Positions 41,928-51,153 of a DNA stretch of 64,000 nt are shown here, piece by piece. Under the pieces are notes generated by a model, which saw only the letters and a list, made by a program, of their open reading frames with translations, had not been told where the DNA came from and did not search any database. The position numbers and the translations under genes were made by a program. The stretch lies in assembly GCF_000429185.2 (NCBI RefSeq), contig NZ_AUBJ02000001.1:4650001-4714000 (forward strand). The letters are read 5' to 3'. Source of the stretch: Actinoalloteichus caeruleus DSM 43889. Lineage in GTDB: Bacteria; Actinomycetota; Actinomycetes; Mycobacteriales; Pseudonocardiaceae. Every line of letters starts with the position of its first letter. Within the stretch, counting starts at the first letter, position 1.

Positions 41928-43354
41928 GTGACGATGGGTCCCGTGGCCGCTCAGCTGAACAGCAACCCGGACGTTCGACCGGACGCCGCGGACGAACCGC
42001 GCGCCCACCGCGCCGCGTCCCACCCGCCGCACCGGGGTGCCCCTTCCAGCAGGGAGAACCTCGGGAGCAGGGTGCCGCTACGTCGGAGACGGTCCGCGCG
42101 GGCACTCGCCGGCGTCGCGGGCGGGGTCGCCGACCACCTCGGGGTCAAGGTGCTCTGGGTGCGGGCCTTCTTCGCGCTGCTCACGGTGTGGAACGGCGTC
42201 GGCCTGCTCGCCTACGCCCTGCTGTGGGCCTTCGTTCCGCAGCGGCCGGTGGACACCGGGAAGGACCCGTCGTCCAGCGAGCGCCAGCAGACCATCGCCG
42301 TCGTCATGCTGGGCATCGGCGCGTTGGTGGCCGCCGGCTCCTTCGGCAGCATGTTCGTGGTCCCGTTGCTGGTCGTGCTCGTCGGCGCCGCCGTGGTGTG
42401 GCGGGAGGCCGACGACGCGCAGCGCCGGCGCTGGGCGGCCGGCGCGCGTTCGGGGATGCGGGGGGTCTTCGTCGGGCAGGGGGCCGCTCCGCCCTGGCCC
42501 GGACCCTGGCCGGGGCGGCGCTGGTGGTCACCGGCATCGCGCTGTTCCTGGTCGGCAGCCTCGACCTCAGCCAACTCCAGTTCGGTCTTCTCGCGGTGAT
42601 CGCCACCCTCGCCGGGGCGGCCGTGCTCACCGTGCCCTGGTGGTTGCGGACGGTGCGGGCGCTGGACGAGGAGCGGCGGGCGCGGATCCGGTCCCAGGAA
42701 CGGGCCGAGATCGCGGCCCACCTGCACGACTCGGTGCTCCAGACCCTGGCGTTGATCCAGAAGCAGGCCGAGGACACCAAGGAGGTGCGTCGGCTCGCCC
42801 GCAGCCAGGAACGGCAGCTCCGCGGCTGGTTGTACGGGCCCTCGGGCTACGGACGCGGGGGCGGCGGCGCGGCGGCGGGGCCGCAGGGGCCGGCCGGTCC
42901 GCCGCCCGCCGCCGACCCCACCGACAGCGGTTCGGTGGCTCCCCACAGTCCCGTCGGCCGGTCGCTGTCGGAGGTCATCGCGGAGGCCTGCGGCGAGGTG
43001 GAGGACACCTTCGCCATCAAGGTGCAGCAGGTGGTGGTCGGCGACTGCGTGGTGGACGAGCGCATCGCGGCCGCCGTCTCCGCCACCAGGGAGGCCGTCG
43101 TCAACGCGGCGAAGCACGCCGAGGTCGGTGAGGTCAGCGTGTACGTGGAGATCGAGCCCACCCAGGTGGAGTTCTTCGTGCGGGACCGGGGCAAGGGCTT
43201 CGACCAGGAGGCGGTGCCGACGGACCGGCACGGCGTCGCCGACTCGATCCGGGGCAGGATGGAGCGCAACGGCGGGAGCGCCAGGATCCGAACCGCGCCC
43301 GGGGAGGGCACGGAGGTCCAACTGCGGGTGCCCCGGGACGCGAACAGGCAGTGA
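41928..43354 (+). CDS. PspC-domain sensor histidine kinase (EsrS-like), frameshifted
   Basis: Start GTG at 41928 (GGGAG eight bases before); ATGs at 41907 and 41934 are alternatives. The first part, in frame 3, is a PspC domain (RALAGVAGGVADHLGVKVLW) with three membrane helices. From about 42480 the protein continues in frame 2 with a fourth helix, HisKA_3 (AHLHDSVLQTLALIQKQAED) and HATPase (TREAVVNAAKHAE, RDRGKGFD). Adding one G to the run 42479-42483 fuses both as GVFVGQGGRSALARTLAG. Without correction the kinase is a pseudogene. Confidence 0.85.
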
Positions 43355-43405
43355 ACGCGGTGCCGCCGGCGTTGACGGCGGGCCGGGGAGGTGGAGGCGA
43401 ACCAC

Positions 43406-44092
43406 ATGAACAGCAGCGAACAGACGCCGACCGGTGGACGTGATCCCGTCCGGGTCTTCCTGGTCGACGACCACGCGCTGTTCCGCACCGGGGTGCGGGC
43501 CGAACTGGAGCGGGCCGGCGACGCCGTCACGGTGGTGGGGGAGGCGGGCTCGGTGGCCGAGGCGGTGGCCGGTGTCGCGCACTACCAACCGGACGTCGTG
43601 CTGCTGGACGTGCACATGCCCGACGGCGGCGGCGCGGAGGTCCTGCGCAGGGTGCGTTCCACGCGCTCCTCCGTCGTGTTCCTCGCCCTGTCGGTCTCGG
43701 ACGCGGCCGAGGACGTCATCGCCGTGATCCGAGCGGGGGCCAGGGGCTACGTCACGAAGACGATCTCGGCGAGGGAGCTGGTGGACGCGGTGGTGCGGGT
43801 CCGCAACGGTGACGCCGTCTTCTCACCCCGGCTGGCGGGATTCGTGCTGGACGCGTTCGCCGACCGCCCCGGCGCGCCGCCGATCAGCGACCCCGAGCTG
43901 GACCTGCTGACACCCCGCGAACGTGAGGTGCTGAGGCTGTTGGCGCGGGGGTACGCCTACAAGGAGATCGCGTCGGAGTTGTTCATCTCGGTCAAGACCG
44001 TCGAGACCCACGTGTCCAGCGTCCTGCGCAAGACCCAGTTGTCCAACCGCTACGAGCTGTCCCGGTGGGCGAGTGACCGCCGGCTGATCTGA
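43406..44092 (+). CDS. NarL/LuxR-type response regulator (EsrR-like)
   Basis: 228 residues from the ATG at 43406, eight bases after GGAGG; a GTG five codons upstream is less well placed. Receiver with FLVDDH, phosphoacceptor Asp68 (VVLLDVHMPDGGG) and Lys in GYVTKTIS. GerE helix-turn-helix: LTPREREVLRLLARGYAYKE and VKTVETHVSSVLRKTQL. Together with the kinase and the divergent PspC protein it forms a three-part envelope-stress module. Confidence 0.93.
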   Translation: MNSSEQTPTGGRDPVRVFLVDDHALFRTGVRAELERAGDAVTVVGEAGSVAEAVAGVAHYQPDVVLLDVHMPDGGGAEVLRRVRSTRSSVVFLALSVSDAAEDVIAVIRAGARGYVTKTISARELVDAVVRVRNGDAVFSPRLAGFVLDAFADRPGAPPISDPELDLLTPREREVLRLLARGYAYKEIASELFISVKTVETHVSSVLRKTQLSNRYELSRWASDRRLI

Positions 44093-44297
44093 CCCGGCGG
44101 ACCCGGGGGGCCCGACGGACCGGTGCGGTACGAGGAGGCGGAGCCGGTACCTCCGGGCGGGACGGCCCCACGCGGGCGGTGGGCGGGGGAGTGGCTGCCG
44201 GCCGCGTCCCCGCCGGGCAGCCGTGGTGACGTGCGGTGGTCCCCCCGGTGCCGTCCACCGCGAGCCGGGACACCCGGCGCCCCCGGCGCACGCCGCG

Positions 44298-46063
44298 TCA
44301 CACGGGGTGCGAGTCGGCGATCAACAACCGCCCGTCGATCTCCTCGAAGTACAGGCGCACGGTCTCGTTCGACCGCCGACCGTCCTCCTTCATCTCGTAC
44401 CGCACCTTGATGTCGACGGTGCCGTCGCCGTTGTACCGGGGGTTGCCCCGGACGTCGACGTCCTCCACCGAGCCCCACCAGTTCCGGTAGCTCTCGGGGT
44501 CGTTCTGGGCGGAGGGGGCGAGCAGCAGCCAGGCGTCCTCGACGTCGTCGGGCAGCATGTCGTAGTAGTCCTCGGCGGCGTCCTCGTACCGCTCGGCGGT
44601 GTCCTCCGGGTCCTCCTGCTCCTCGGTCTCCTCGACGCGTTCCGCCTCCGTCGTCGGCGGGGGTTCCGGAGTCGTCTCCTCGGTGGTCGTCTCCTCCGTG
44701 GTCTCCGGCGGTGCCTCTGGTTCGGCCCGTTCCGAGGTGTCGGAGACCTCCAGGGAGGTCTCCGCGCCGGTGAGCCGGCCGCCGGTACCGGCGTCGATCG
44801 AGTCCCCGCTGTTGTCGAAGATCACGCTCGCGAGCAGCACGCCGATGAGGGCGGCGGCCACCACGGCGATCCCGGTCAGAGCCATCGCCCTGCGGCGGGA
44901 CGTGACCTCCTGGGGCGGGGCGGCGCCCTGGTTGGACGGGGCGTGCGGTGGGCCGGAGCGAGCCTGGTGCGCCTGGTGCGCCCGGTCGCGGGGCGGACCT
45001 CCGTGCGGGGCGTGCTGCGCGGGCGGCGGTGGGTCGTCGGCGAACGGGTTCGGCCCCACCCTGGTCGGCTCGGGACGACTGGCCGGCCTCAGCGGTTCGG
45101 GGCGGGGCCCCTGCTGACCGTTCGCGGGCGGGACGGGGGTGGTCGCCGCGGCGGCGATCGGTCCCGGCGGCCGGGCGGGGCCCCGTTCCCGGTGGTCGCG
45201 CCGGGTGGGGAGGGGGGCATCGCCGTCGCCGGCACCGGCTGGCCGGTGGCGACGGCGTGCAGACCTTCCCGAACCTGGGCCATCGTCGGCCGCTCGATCG
45301 GTTCCGCGCGGAGCAGCCGCATCATCAGCGCGGTCAGCGGCCCCGCGTGGCGCGGTGGGTTCACGCGTCCGGCGGCGACCATGTGGAGCAGGGCGAGGGT
45401 GTTCTCGTGCACCCCGAAGGGCGGCTCGCCCTCCACCGCCGCGTAGAGCGTCGCCCCGAGGGAGAACACGTCGGCCGCGAACCCGGGGTCGTACCCCTTG
45501 GCCACCTCGGGAGCGAGGTAGGCGGGCGTGCCGGCCAGCATCCCCGTCTTCGTGACCGTGACGTCGCCGGTCGCGCGGGAGATGCCGAAGTCGGTGATCT
45601 TGACGACGCCGTGCTCGCCGAGCAGGATGTTGCCCGGTTTGATGTCCCGGTGCACGATGCCGGCGGCGTGGGCGGCGGCGAGCGCCGCGGCCACCTGCTC
45701 GCCGACGCGGGCGACCTCCCTCGGGGGGAGGGTCCCCTGTTCCGAGAGGACGGCGGCGAGGCTGCTGGAGGGCAGGTACTCCATGATCAGGCAGGGCTGC
45801 CCCTCGGAGTCCTCCGCGACGTCGTAGACGGCGATGGCGTTCTGGTGCTGGAGACGAGCCGCGATCCGGCCCTCACGCATGGCGCGCTGTCGCGCCTCCT
45901 CCGCCTCGGAGGGGCTCAGACCGCCCTGGGGAAGTAACTGCTTGATCGCGATGACCCGGCCGAGCCGCTCGTCCGCGCCCTTCCAGACGACGCCCATCGC
46001 GCCGCTGCCGATGCGCTTCTCCAGCCGGTACCGTCCAGCGACCAGGCGACCCTCGTCGCTCAC
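44298..46063 (-). CDS. Transmembrane Ser/Thr protein kinase with ectodomain, frameshifted
   Basis: GTG start at 46063. The kinase domain (46063 to about 45270) has IGSGAMGVVWKG, AIKQL, HRDIKPGNILL, DFGIS and GTPAYLAPEV. A Pro-rich linker contains the frame break: adding one base to the GGGG/CCCC runs at 45177-45184 joins it to PARPPGPIAAAA...GPNPFADDPPPP. One membrane helix (ALTGIAVVAAALIGVLLASVIF), a Glu/Thr/Pro-rich stalk and an ectodomain of about 95 residues complete it (DYYDMLPDDVEDAWLLLAP to LLIADSHPV). There are no PASTA repeats. The ectodomain resembles those of the next two proteins. Confidence 0.85.
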
Positions 46064-46223
46064 TGGCAGCTCCCATTCCTGCTCACTCCGCCACCGGGGA
46101 CTCGCGTCCCGCTGGTCGCGCCGTCATCCCGAGGTCGGTGAGCGTTCGTGTTCCATCCGTGCGTCCGCGTCCGAACCGGTGGCCGCTCGGACCACCTGGC
46201 CGGAGAGGACACCCGGTGCGACT

Positions 46224-46955
46224 CTAACCCTGTTGGGCTGACACCAGTTCGACCTGAATGATCCGCCAAGGAGCCGACCCGCTCAACGAGACGAGGTGTT
46301 GGGCACGGAACCGGCCACCGTCGGGGTGCTCGATCGCGACGGTCGCCAGCACCCGCTGGCCACCCCGGCGCACGGCGCTCAGCACTTCGACCGAGGATAC
46401 GGCCCGCCACGCGCTGACCAGCCGACCGGGGTCGGGGTTGGACAGTTCGGGGGCCAGCAGGCCCACCGCCCGGTCCGGGTCCTCGTCGAGGAGCCGGTAG
46501 AAGAGGCGGACCAGTTCGTCCCCGCTCCGGGGGCGTTGGGTGGACGCGCGCGGGTTGACGGTCGGTTCCGAGGACGACGCGGACCGTGCCGCGAGGTCCT
46601 CCTTCCCCCGTTCGCGGGCCGTCGGGTCGGAGGGGGTGGGCGTGGGGGTGGTGCTGTCCGGGGGAGTCCCGGTGAGCAGGGCGGAAACCTGGCCGGGATC
46701 CAGCGCTCCCTGCCCGACCAGCCTGCGGGGTACGGCCGAGTCGGACTCGTTCGGCGGACGGAGGTTGGTGGTGGCGTTGGTGGCGACGACGGCTCCGAAC
46801 AGGACGAGCGCCCCCGCCACGGTCGCCAGTCCGTGCCGCCGCCCGGGCCGGTCCGGCACCGCCTCGACGGGGGAGGGCACGCCGTCGGGGTTGGCCTCGA
46901 CGGCCGGCCCCTGGCCGGGGGTGGCGGTGTGGAGGCTGGAGCTCGAACGCCGCAC
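46224..46955 (-). CDS. Membrane-anchored protein with kinase-like ectodomain
   Basis: 243 residues, GTG start at 46955. A cytoplasmic N-terminus of about 40 residues is followed by one membrane helix (LATVAGALVLFGAVVA), a Pro/Ser/Thr linker (TPTPTPSDPTARE) and a globular end starting at LVRLFYRLLDEDPDRAVGLL. The end matches the ectodomain of the adjacent kinase in plan: helix, AxxLLAP, then an aromatic-Val strand (WRAVSSVEVL) and three more strands. I infer a co-sensor or ligand-binding subunit. Family name not recognised. Confidence 0.78.
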   Translation of the reverse strand: MRRSSSSLHTATPGQGPAVEANPDGVPSPVEAVPDRPGRRHGLATVAGALVLFGAVVATNATTNLRPPNESDSAVPRRLVGQGALDPGQVSALLTGTPPDSTTPTPTPSDPTARERGKEDLAARSASSSEPTVNPRASTQRPRSGDELVRLFYRLLDEDPDRAVGLLAPELSNPDPGRLVSAWRAVSSVEVLSAVRRGGQRVLATVAIEHPDGGRFRAQHLVSLSGSAPWRIIQVELVSAQQG

Positions 46956-47112
46956 GACCCCGTCCTCGTCCTCGGATACCTGTCTCCCGACCGCACCGCA
47001 CGTGGGCGCACCGGTGGGACAGCTCTACCGCGACGGGCCGACGCGTGGCCAGGGTTCCTCCCCAGACTCACCCGGTCGTGGTGCCCGCGTGGCCGGTGCG
47101 GCGGCCTGGGGG

Positions 47113-48065
47113 TCAACCGGCGGGTTTCGCCACCACCTGGTCGTCCTCGATGCGCAGGCCGCCCACGTCGCGGAACCGCAGCTGGCGGTACTCCTTGGTC
47201 TGGCTGCCGTCCGGGCGGGTCACGACCAGGGTCGACACCGTCGTGGCGTTGGCCGGATCGATCAGGATGTGCTCGATCGAGATGTCCCGCACGTCCTCGT
47301 ACCGGTCCCGCAGCGCTGGCAGGCCCGCCGCTCGCAGTCGGCCCCCCAACAACGCGTAGGCGGCCGGGAGGTCGTGCACCACCGAGTCGAGGAAGGCCAC
47401 CGTCTGGTGCTTGTACTCGTCGGTGGGCACCTCGCTCGCCTGTTCGGGGCGGGCCGCCGTGGCCGTGGGCCCCAGGGTGCTGATCTCGGGCTCGGACCCC
47501 GGGGACCCCCCGCCCTCGCCCGGTGTGGTGCCAGGGGGCTCCTCGGCGTCCTCGGCCTGCCCACCGGCCGCGTCGCCGTCGGGACCGTCCGCCTGGGTGC
47601 CCTGCCCCCAGCGGGGGGACGCGGAGCCCTCGTGCTCCGACTGGTCCGCCACCGCCGTCGGCGGGGAGGGGAAGGTCTCCCGGTCCGGACCGGGCACCAG
47701 TTCCAGCCGAGGCATCGGCTGCCCGGTGGGGACCGCGGGCAGCGAGTCGATCGAGAACTCGGGACGGGGGCTGAACAGGGCGACGCTCATGCCGACGAGG
47801 CCGGTCAACGCGGCCGCCGTGGCGATGCCGGTGAACCAGGCGGCTCGCCGCCAGGTGCGCGGCGGCGTGACGGAGGCGGGTACCAGGCCCAGGTCGAACT
47901 TCTGGAGGCCATGTGGCCCGGGGGCGTCCTCGTCGTCCGGCGGGGCCTGGGACGGCCGTTCCTGGCCGGGACGCCCGCACGGCGAACCCGCCCCCGCGCG
48001 CGACGTCCGGCCACACCCGGCCTGAGCCGATGCCGACCGCCGCCTGGATCAACCTCACCGCCCAT
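47113..48065 (-). CDS. Membrane-anchored protein with related ectodomain, probable frameshift near start
   Basis: The unambiguous part runs in one frame from about 47990 to 47113: acidic N-terminal segment (PDDEDAPGPHGLQKFDLGLV), one membrane helix (AAWFTGIATAAALTGLVGMS), a Pro/Glu/Gly stalk and an ectodomain ending VVAKPAG. That frame has no start codon before a stop at 48058-48056. An ATG at 48065, with GAGAGGGG before it, opens the neighbouring frame; adding a G to the run at 47991-47995 connects the two. Function unknown; probably acts with the two downstream neighbours. Confidence 0.65.
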
Positions 48066-48093
48066 GTCCTCGCCGCCCCTCTCGTTGCCCGGT

Positions 48094-48828
48094 TCAGCCG
48101 ACGTCGACCAGCTGGAACACCTCCGCGAGCTGGTCGGCGCCGAGCCCGTGGGCCCGGCCGTTGGCCGCGAGCTCGGCGCGGAGCCACTCCTCCAGATCGG
48201 CCAGGTGGCCGGTCTGGGAGGCGTGCGCGCGCAACGCGGCCATCTTGTGGGGGAAGGTCTCGGTGATGTCGACGGCGTGGTTGACCCGCTCCGGGGGAGC
48301 CTCGGACAACCACAGCTCCCGGACCTTCCACGCCGCGAGCCCGGCCGAGGCCAGCTCGGGGTGCGCGTACTGGTTCCGGGAGTCGGGGTAGACGGCGGCG
48401 ACGGTGGCCTCACCGACGGCGCGGTGGTCCGGGTGCGACACGGCGAGTCGAGCCCAGTTGATCTCCGGCGAGTGGGTCAGGACCCGGTCCGGGCGCACGG
48501 TCCGGATCACGCGGGTGATGTCCCGGCGGAGCGCGAGGCTCGGGGTCACCGTGCCGTCGTGGTAGCCCAGGAAGGTCACGTCGGTGACCCCGACCTCGGC
48601 CGCCGCGGCGCGTTGTTCACGCTCGCGGAGCGTGGGTACCTGGGCGCGGGGCAGGTCGGCCACCTCGCCGGCCTGCCCCGAGGTGCAGACGCAGTAGGAG
48701 ACCTCGACGCCCGCCGCGCGCCAGGCCGCGACGGTGCCGGCGGCCCCGAAGTCGACGTCGTCCGGGTGTGCCGTGACGACGAGCACCCGGGCGACCCTCG
48801 CCCCCGCTGTTCTCGTCCCGGTGCTCAC
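48094..48828 (-). CDS. LmbE/PIG-L family N-acetylglucosaminyl deacetylase
   Basis: 244 residues, GTG start. Zinc motif AHPDDVDFG at the N-terminus and HPDHRAVG in the middle are the signature of the family that includes MshB and Mca of the mycothiol pathway. VSYCVCTSGQAGEVADL and RPDRVLTHSPEINW are also conserved. Mycothiol-type organisms carry several such proteins; this one is shorter than MshB/Mca, so I do not name the substrate. Confidence 0.9.
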   Translation of the reverse strand: MSTGTRTAGARVARVLVVTAHPDDVDFGAAGTVAAWRAAGVEVSYCVCTSGQAGEVADLPRAQVPTLREREQRAAAAEVGVTDVTFLGYHDGTVTPSLALRRDITRVIRTVRPDRVLTHSPEINWARLAVSHPDHRAVGEATVAAVYPDSRNQYAHPELASAGLAAWKVRELWLSEAPPERVNHAVDITETFPHKMAALRAHASQTGHLADLEEWLRAELAANGRAHGLGADQLAEVFQLVDVG

Positions 48829-48918
48829 CTGAGCAAGGGTACGACGGGCGCGGTGGGACTCCGGAGAGGGGTCGGTCGACTACTCACGGCCACGCCCCGG
48901 ATGTCGTGGCGCCGCCGC

Positions 48919-49221
48919 TCAGGTGCGGTAGCGTTCGCGGACGGCGGTCAGCTGCTTCGTCGCGGCGAGGCCGGTTCCGGCGCCGACGATGATGGCCAGC
49001 ACGTCCACGAACCCACCTCCCGTGCTGAACAGGAGTCCGAGGAGGCCGGCCCCGACCAGGCCACCGGCCATCGGCATGCGGCTGCGCACGAACTCCGCGA
49101 CCGGGCCACCGCCGGCCCGCTTCTTGGCCGCCGACCCGAGCAGGGCCAGGTAGCCACCATGGGCGATGGCGGCCAACAGGCCGACCAGCGCCACCACACC
49201 AGCAATCACATCCAGGACCAT
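48919..49221 (-). CDS. Small membrane protein (100 aa)
   Basis: ATG at 49221. About three hydrophobic helices (VIAGVVALVGLLAAIAHGGYL, AGGLVGAGLLGLLF, VDVLAIIVGAGTGLAA) with a basic loop (SAAKKRAGG) and a charged end (VRERYRT). Divergent from the deacetylase gene at 49313. Family not recognised. Confidence 0.75.
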   Translation of the reverse strand: MVLDVIAGVVALVGLLAAIAHGGYLALLGSAAKKRAGGGPVAEFVRSRMPMAGGLVGAGLLGLLFSTGGGFVDVLAIIVGAGTGLAATKQLTAVRERYRT

Positions 49222-49312
49222 GGTGACCAGTCTGCCTGCCCGGTGCCCCGGGAGGCCATCAGTGATGTCCCCGAGATCGCGGGAGCGGGCCGGTAGGACG
49301 GACGGGAGGCGG

Positions 49313-50470
49313 ATGACCGAGACGTGGGCAACGGCCCGGGGCGAGCTGGACCTCTTCTGGGACGACGCGTGCCTGGACCACGACCCCGGCGTCGGGCTGT
49401 GGGAGCACGCGGAGGTCCCGCCCTGGATCGACGTGCCCGAGCCCCACCCCGAGTCCTCGGCCCGGTTGCGGACCTTCCGGGCGGCCCTGACCCGCGGCCC
49501 GCTCTCCGACCGGCTCCGCTGGTACCCGGGCCGGCCCGCCACGGTGACCGAGCTGCTCGCCGTGCACGAGGCGGAATACCTGCGGCTGCTGCGGGAGGCC
49601 ACCAACGGCCCGGAGCCCACCTCGCTGGAACCCAACACCACCGTGGGGCCCGGTTCCTGGCCGGCGGCCCTGGCCGCGGCCGGCTGCGCGATCGAGGCCG
49701 CCAGGTCAGCCGTGCTGCGGGGACGACCCGCCTACGCGTTGGTCCGCCCGCCCGGGCACCACGCCCAGCCGGACCAGGCGGACGGCTACTGCCTGCTGAA
49801 CAACCCCGCGCTCGCCGCGCGGGCCGCCCTCGACCTCGGGCTCACCCGGGTGGCGGTGCTGGACTGGGACGTCCACCACGGCAACGGGACCCAGGAGATC
49901 TTCTACCGCAGCCCGGACGTCCTCACCGTCTCGCTGCACATGAGGCACGGTGCCTGGGGGCCCAGCCACCCCCAGCGGGGAACCCCCGACGAGACCGGCG
50001 CCGGGAGGGGCGCCGGTCACAACGCCAACATCGAACTGTCGTTGGGGGCGGGCGACGCCGCCTACCTGCTCGCGTTCGACGAGCTGGTGGAGCCGTTGTT
50101 GCGGGAGTTCCGGCCGGACGCCCTGGTGTGCGCCTCCGGGTTCGACGGGTCCGCGTTCGACCCGAACGGCCGGCACAACCTCACCCCCGCTGGGTACCGG
50201 GAGATCGGCCTGCGGGTGGGACGGCTGGCCGCCGAGCTCGTCGGTGGCCGCCTGGTGCTCACCCAGGAGGGGGGTTACCTGCGCGGTTACGCGGCCCTGT
50301 GCCTCCATGCCCTGGTCGAGGGGCTGCTGGGGGAGCGAGGTGCCCTGGTGGACGACCCGCTGAGCTACCTGCCGGACGACCACGAGAGCAACCCGGAGCG
50401 GACGGAACGTGATCTGGACGCGGTCCGAGCCGCCCTGGGTGACCACTGGCCGGTGTTGCGCGGGAGGTGA
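49313..50470 (+). CDS. Histone deacetylase family / acetoin-utilisation-like amidohydrolase
   Basis: 385 residues from the ATG at 49313 (GGGAGGCGG upstream). The arginase/deacetylase fold shows HPESSARL, the His pair in RPPGHHAQP, zinc-ligand motif VAVLDWDVHHGNGTQEIFY, the second Asp in ASGFDGSAFDPNG and the GGYLRGYA end with the transition-state Tyr. All catalytic residues are present. Bacterial members deacetylate polyamines, acetylated proteins or small amides; the substrate is open. Confidence 0.92.
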   Translation: MTETWATARGELDLFWDDACLDHDPGVGLWEHAEVPPWIDVPEPHPESSARLRTFRAALTRGPLSDRLRWYPGRPATVTELLAVHEAEYLRLLREATNGPEPTSLEPNTTVGPGSWPAALAAAGCAIEAARSAVLRGRPAYALVRPPGHHAQPDQADGYCLLNNPALAARAALDLGLTRVAVLDWDVHHGNGTQEIFYRSPDVLTVSLHMRHGAWGPSHPQRGTPDETGAGRGAGHNANIELSLGAGDAAYLLAFDELVEPLLREFRPDALVCASGFDGSAFDPNGRHNLTPAGYREIGLRVGRLAAELVGGRLVLTQEGGYLRGYAALCLHALVEGLLGERGALVDDPLSYLPDDHESNPERTERDLDAVRAALGDHWPVLRGR

Positions 50471-50504
50471 CGGGCCCGCGAGCCCGGTCAGAACGCGCGC
50501 GCGG

Positions 50505-50807
50505 TCAGCTGGACCGCCCGAGGTGGCCGCGGCCCATGCGCAGCAGCGCCATCGCCAGCTCCCGCCCGTCCGGCCCGAGCTCGCGGTAACGGGCGAGCAC
50601 CGCCATCTCCCGGTTGTGGACGATGCGCGGGCCGCCGGCGGCCATCCTGGCGCGTCCGATGGTCTTGGAGACCTCCGCCCGCCGCTGGGCGAGTCGGAGG
50701 ATCTCGGCGTCGAGCCGGTCGATCTCCAACCGCAGGTCGGCGACCTCGTCCTCGGTGGGGACGCGGTCGGGGCGTTCTGGCGTGCTGGCCGGTACCGAGT
50801 TGTTCAC
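50505..50807 (-). CDS. AroQ-type chorismate mutase
   Basis: 100 residues, GTG start at 50807 after GGAGGAGT. All helical: VADLRLEIDRLDAEILRLAQRRAEVSKTIG with the active-site Arg in the first long helix, then PRIVHNREMAVLARYRELG. Converts chorismate to prephenate. The mycobacterial homologue (Rv0948c, next to uvrD1) is active mainly when bound to DAHP synthase; the short length and the divergent pcrA agree with that intracellular enzyme. Confidence 0.9.
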   Translation of the reverse strand: MNNSVPASTPERPDRVPTEDEVADLRLEIDRLDAEILRLAQRRAEVSKTIGRARMAAGGPRIVHNREMAVLARYRELGPDGRELAMALLRMGRGHLGRSS

Positions 50808-51153
50808 GGGACTCCTCCAGGGAAAGGGTGTGGGCCCGGATCCGGAGCGCGCGAAGCCCCGGGTCCTGGGACTCCGGGGGCTGCGTGGTGGGGGTGCTGG
50901 CAGGTCACACGACCACGGGCGCCGGAGTCCGGTGCCCGTAGCTAAAGTAGGAGAAGACCTGCCGCACGTCGACGAGTCTGCCACAGGCTGGGACGGCGGT
51001 GGGCCGACGGGCGAGCTCCATCGCCTGATCGGGAGCGGGTTTCCCCCGGTCAGCCGCTGACCGTGACCAGTTCCGCCCGTCGGCGCCGGGGCGGAACGCA
51101 CTGGGATCCGTGGTGTCCGGCCGCGGAGGGTGTGGGAGTACGGTGGCTGACTG
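50808..51153. other. Divergent intergenic region mutase / pcrA
   Basis: About 345 bases with no gene. An AT-richer patch around 50938-50956 (TAGCTAAAGTAGG) probably contains promoter elements for the mutase on the minus strand; the pcrA start has no ribosome binding site. Confidence 0.4.

Noticed and set aside
41526-42599. PspC protein followed by a separate kinase, as two real genes
   Set aside because: The first frame ends in a Trp/Arg/Ser-rich shadow directly after the G run, and the second begins mid-helix without start codon; one frameshifted gene is simpler.
44298-45059. Separate secreted protein downstream of the kinase
   Set aside because: The coding frame continues upstream of its GTG into the kinase linker, and the kinase frame ends in Arg/Pro shadow; they belong together.
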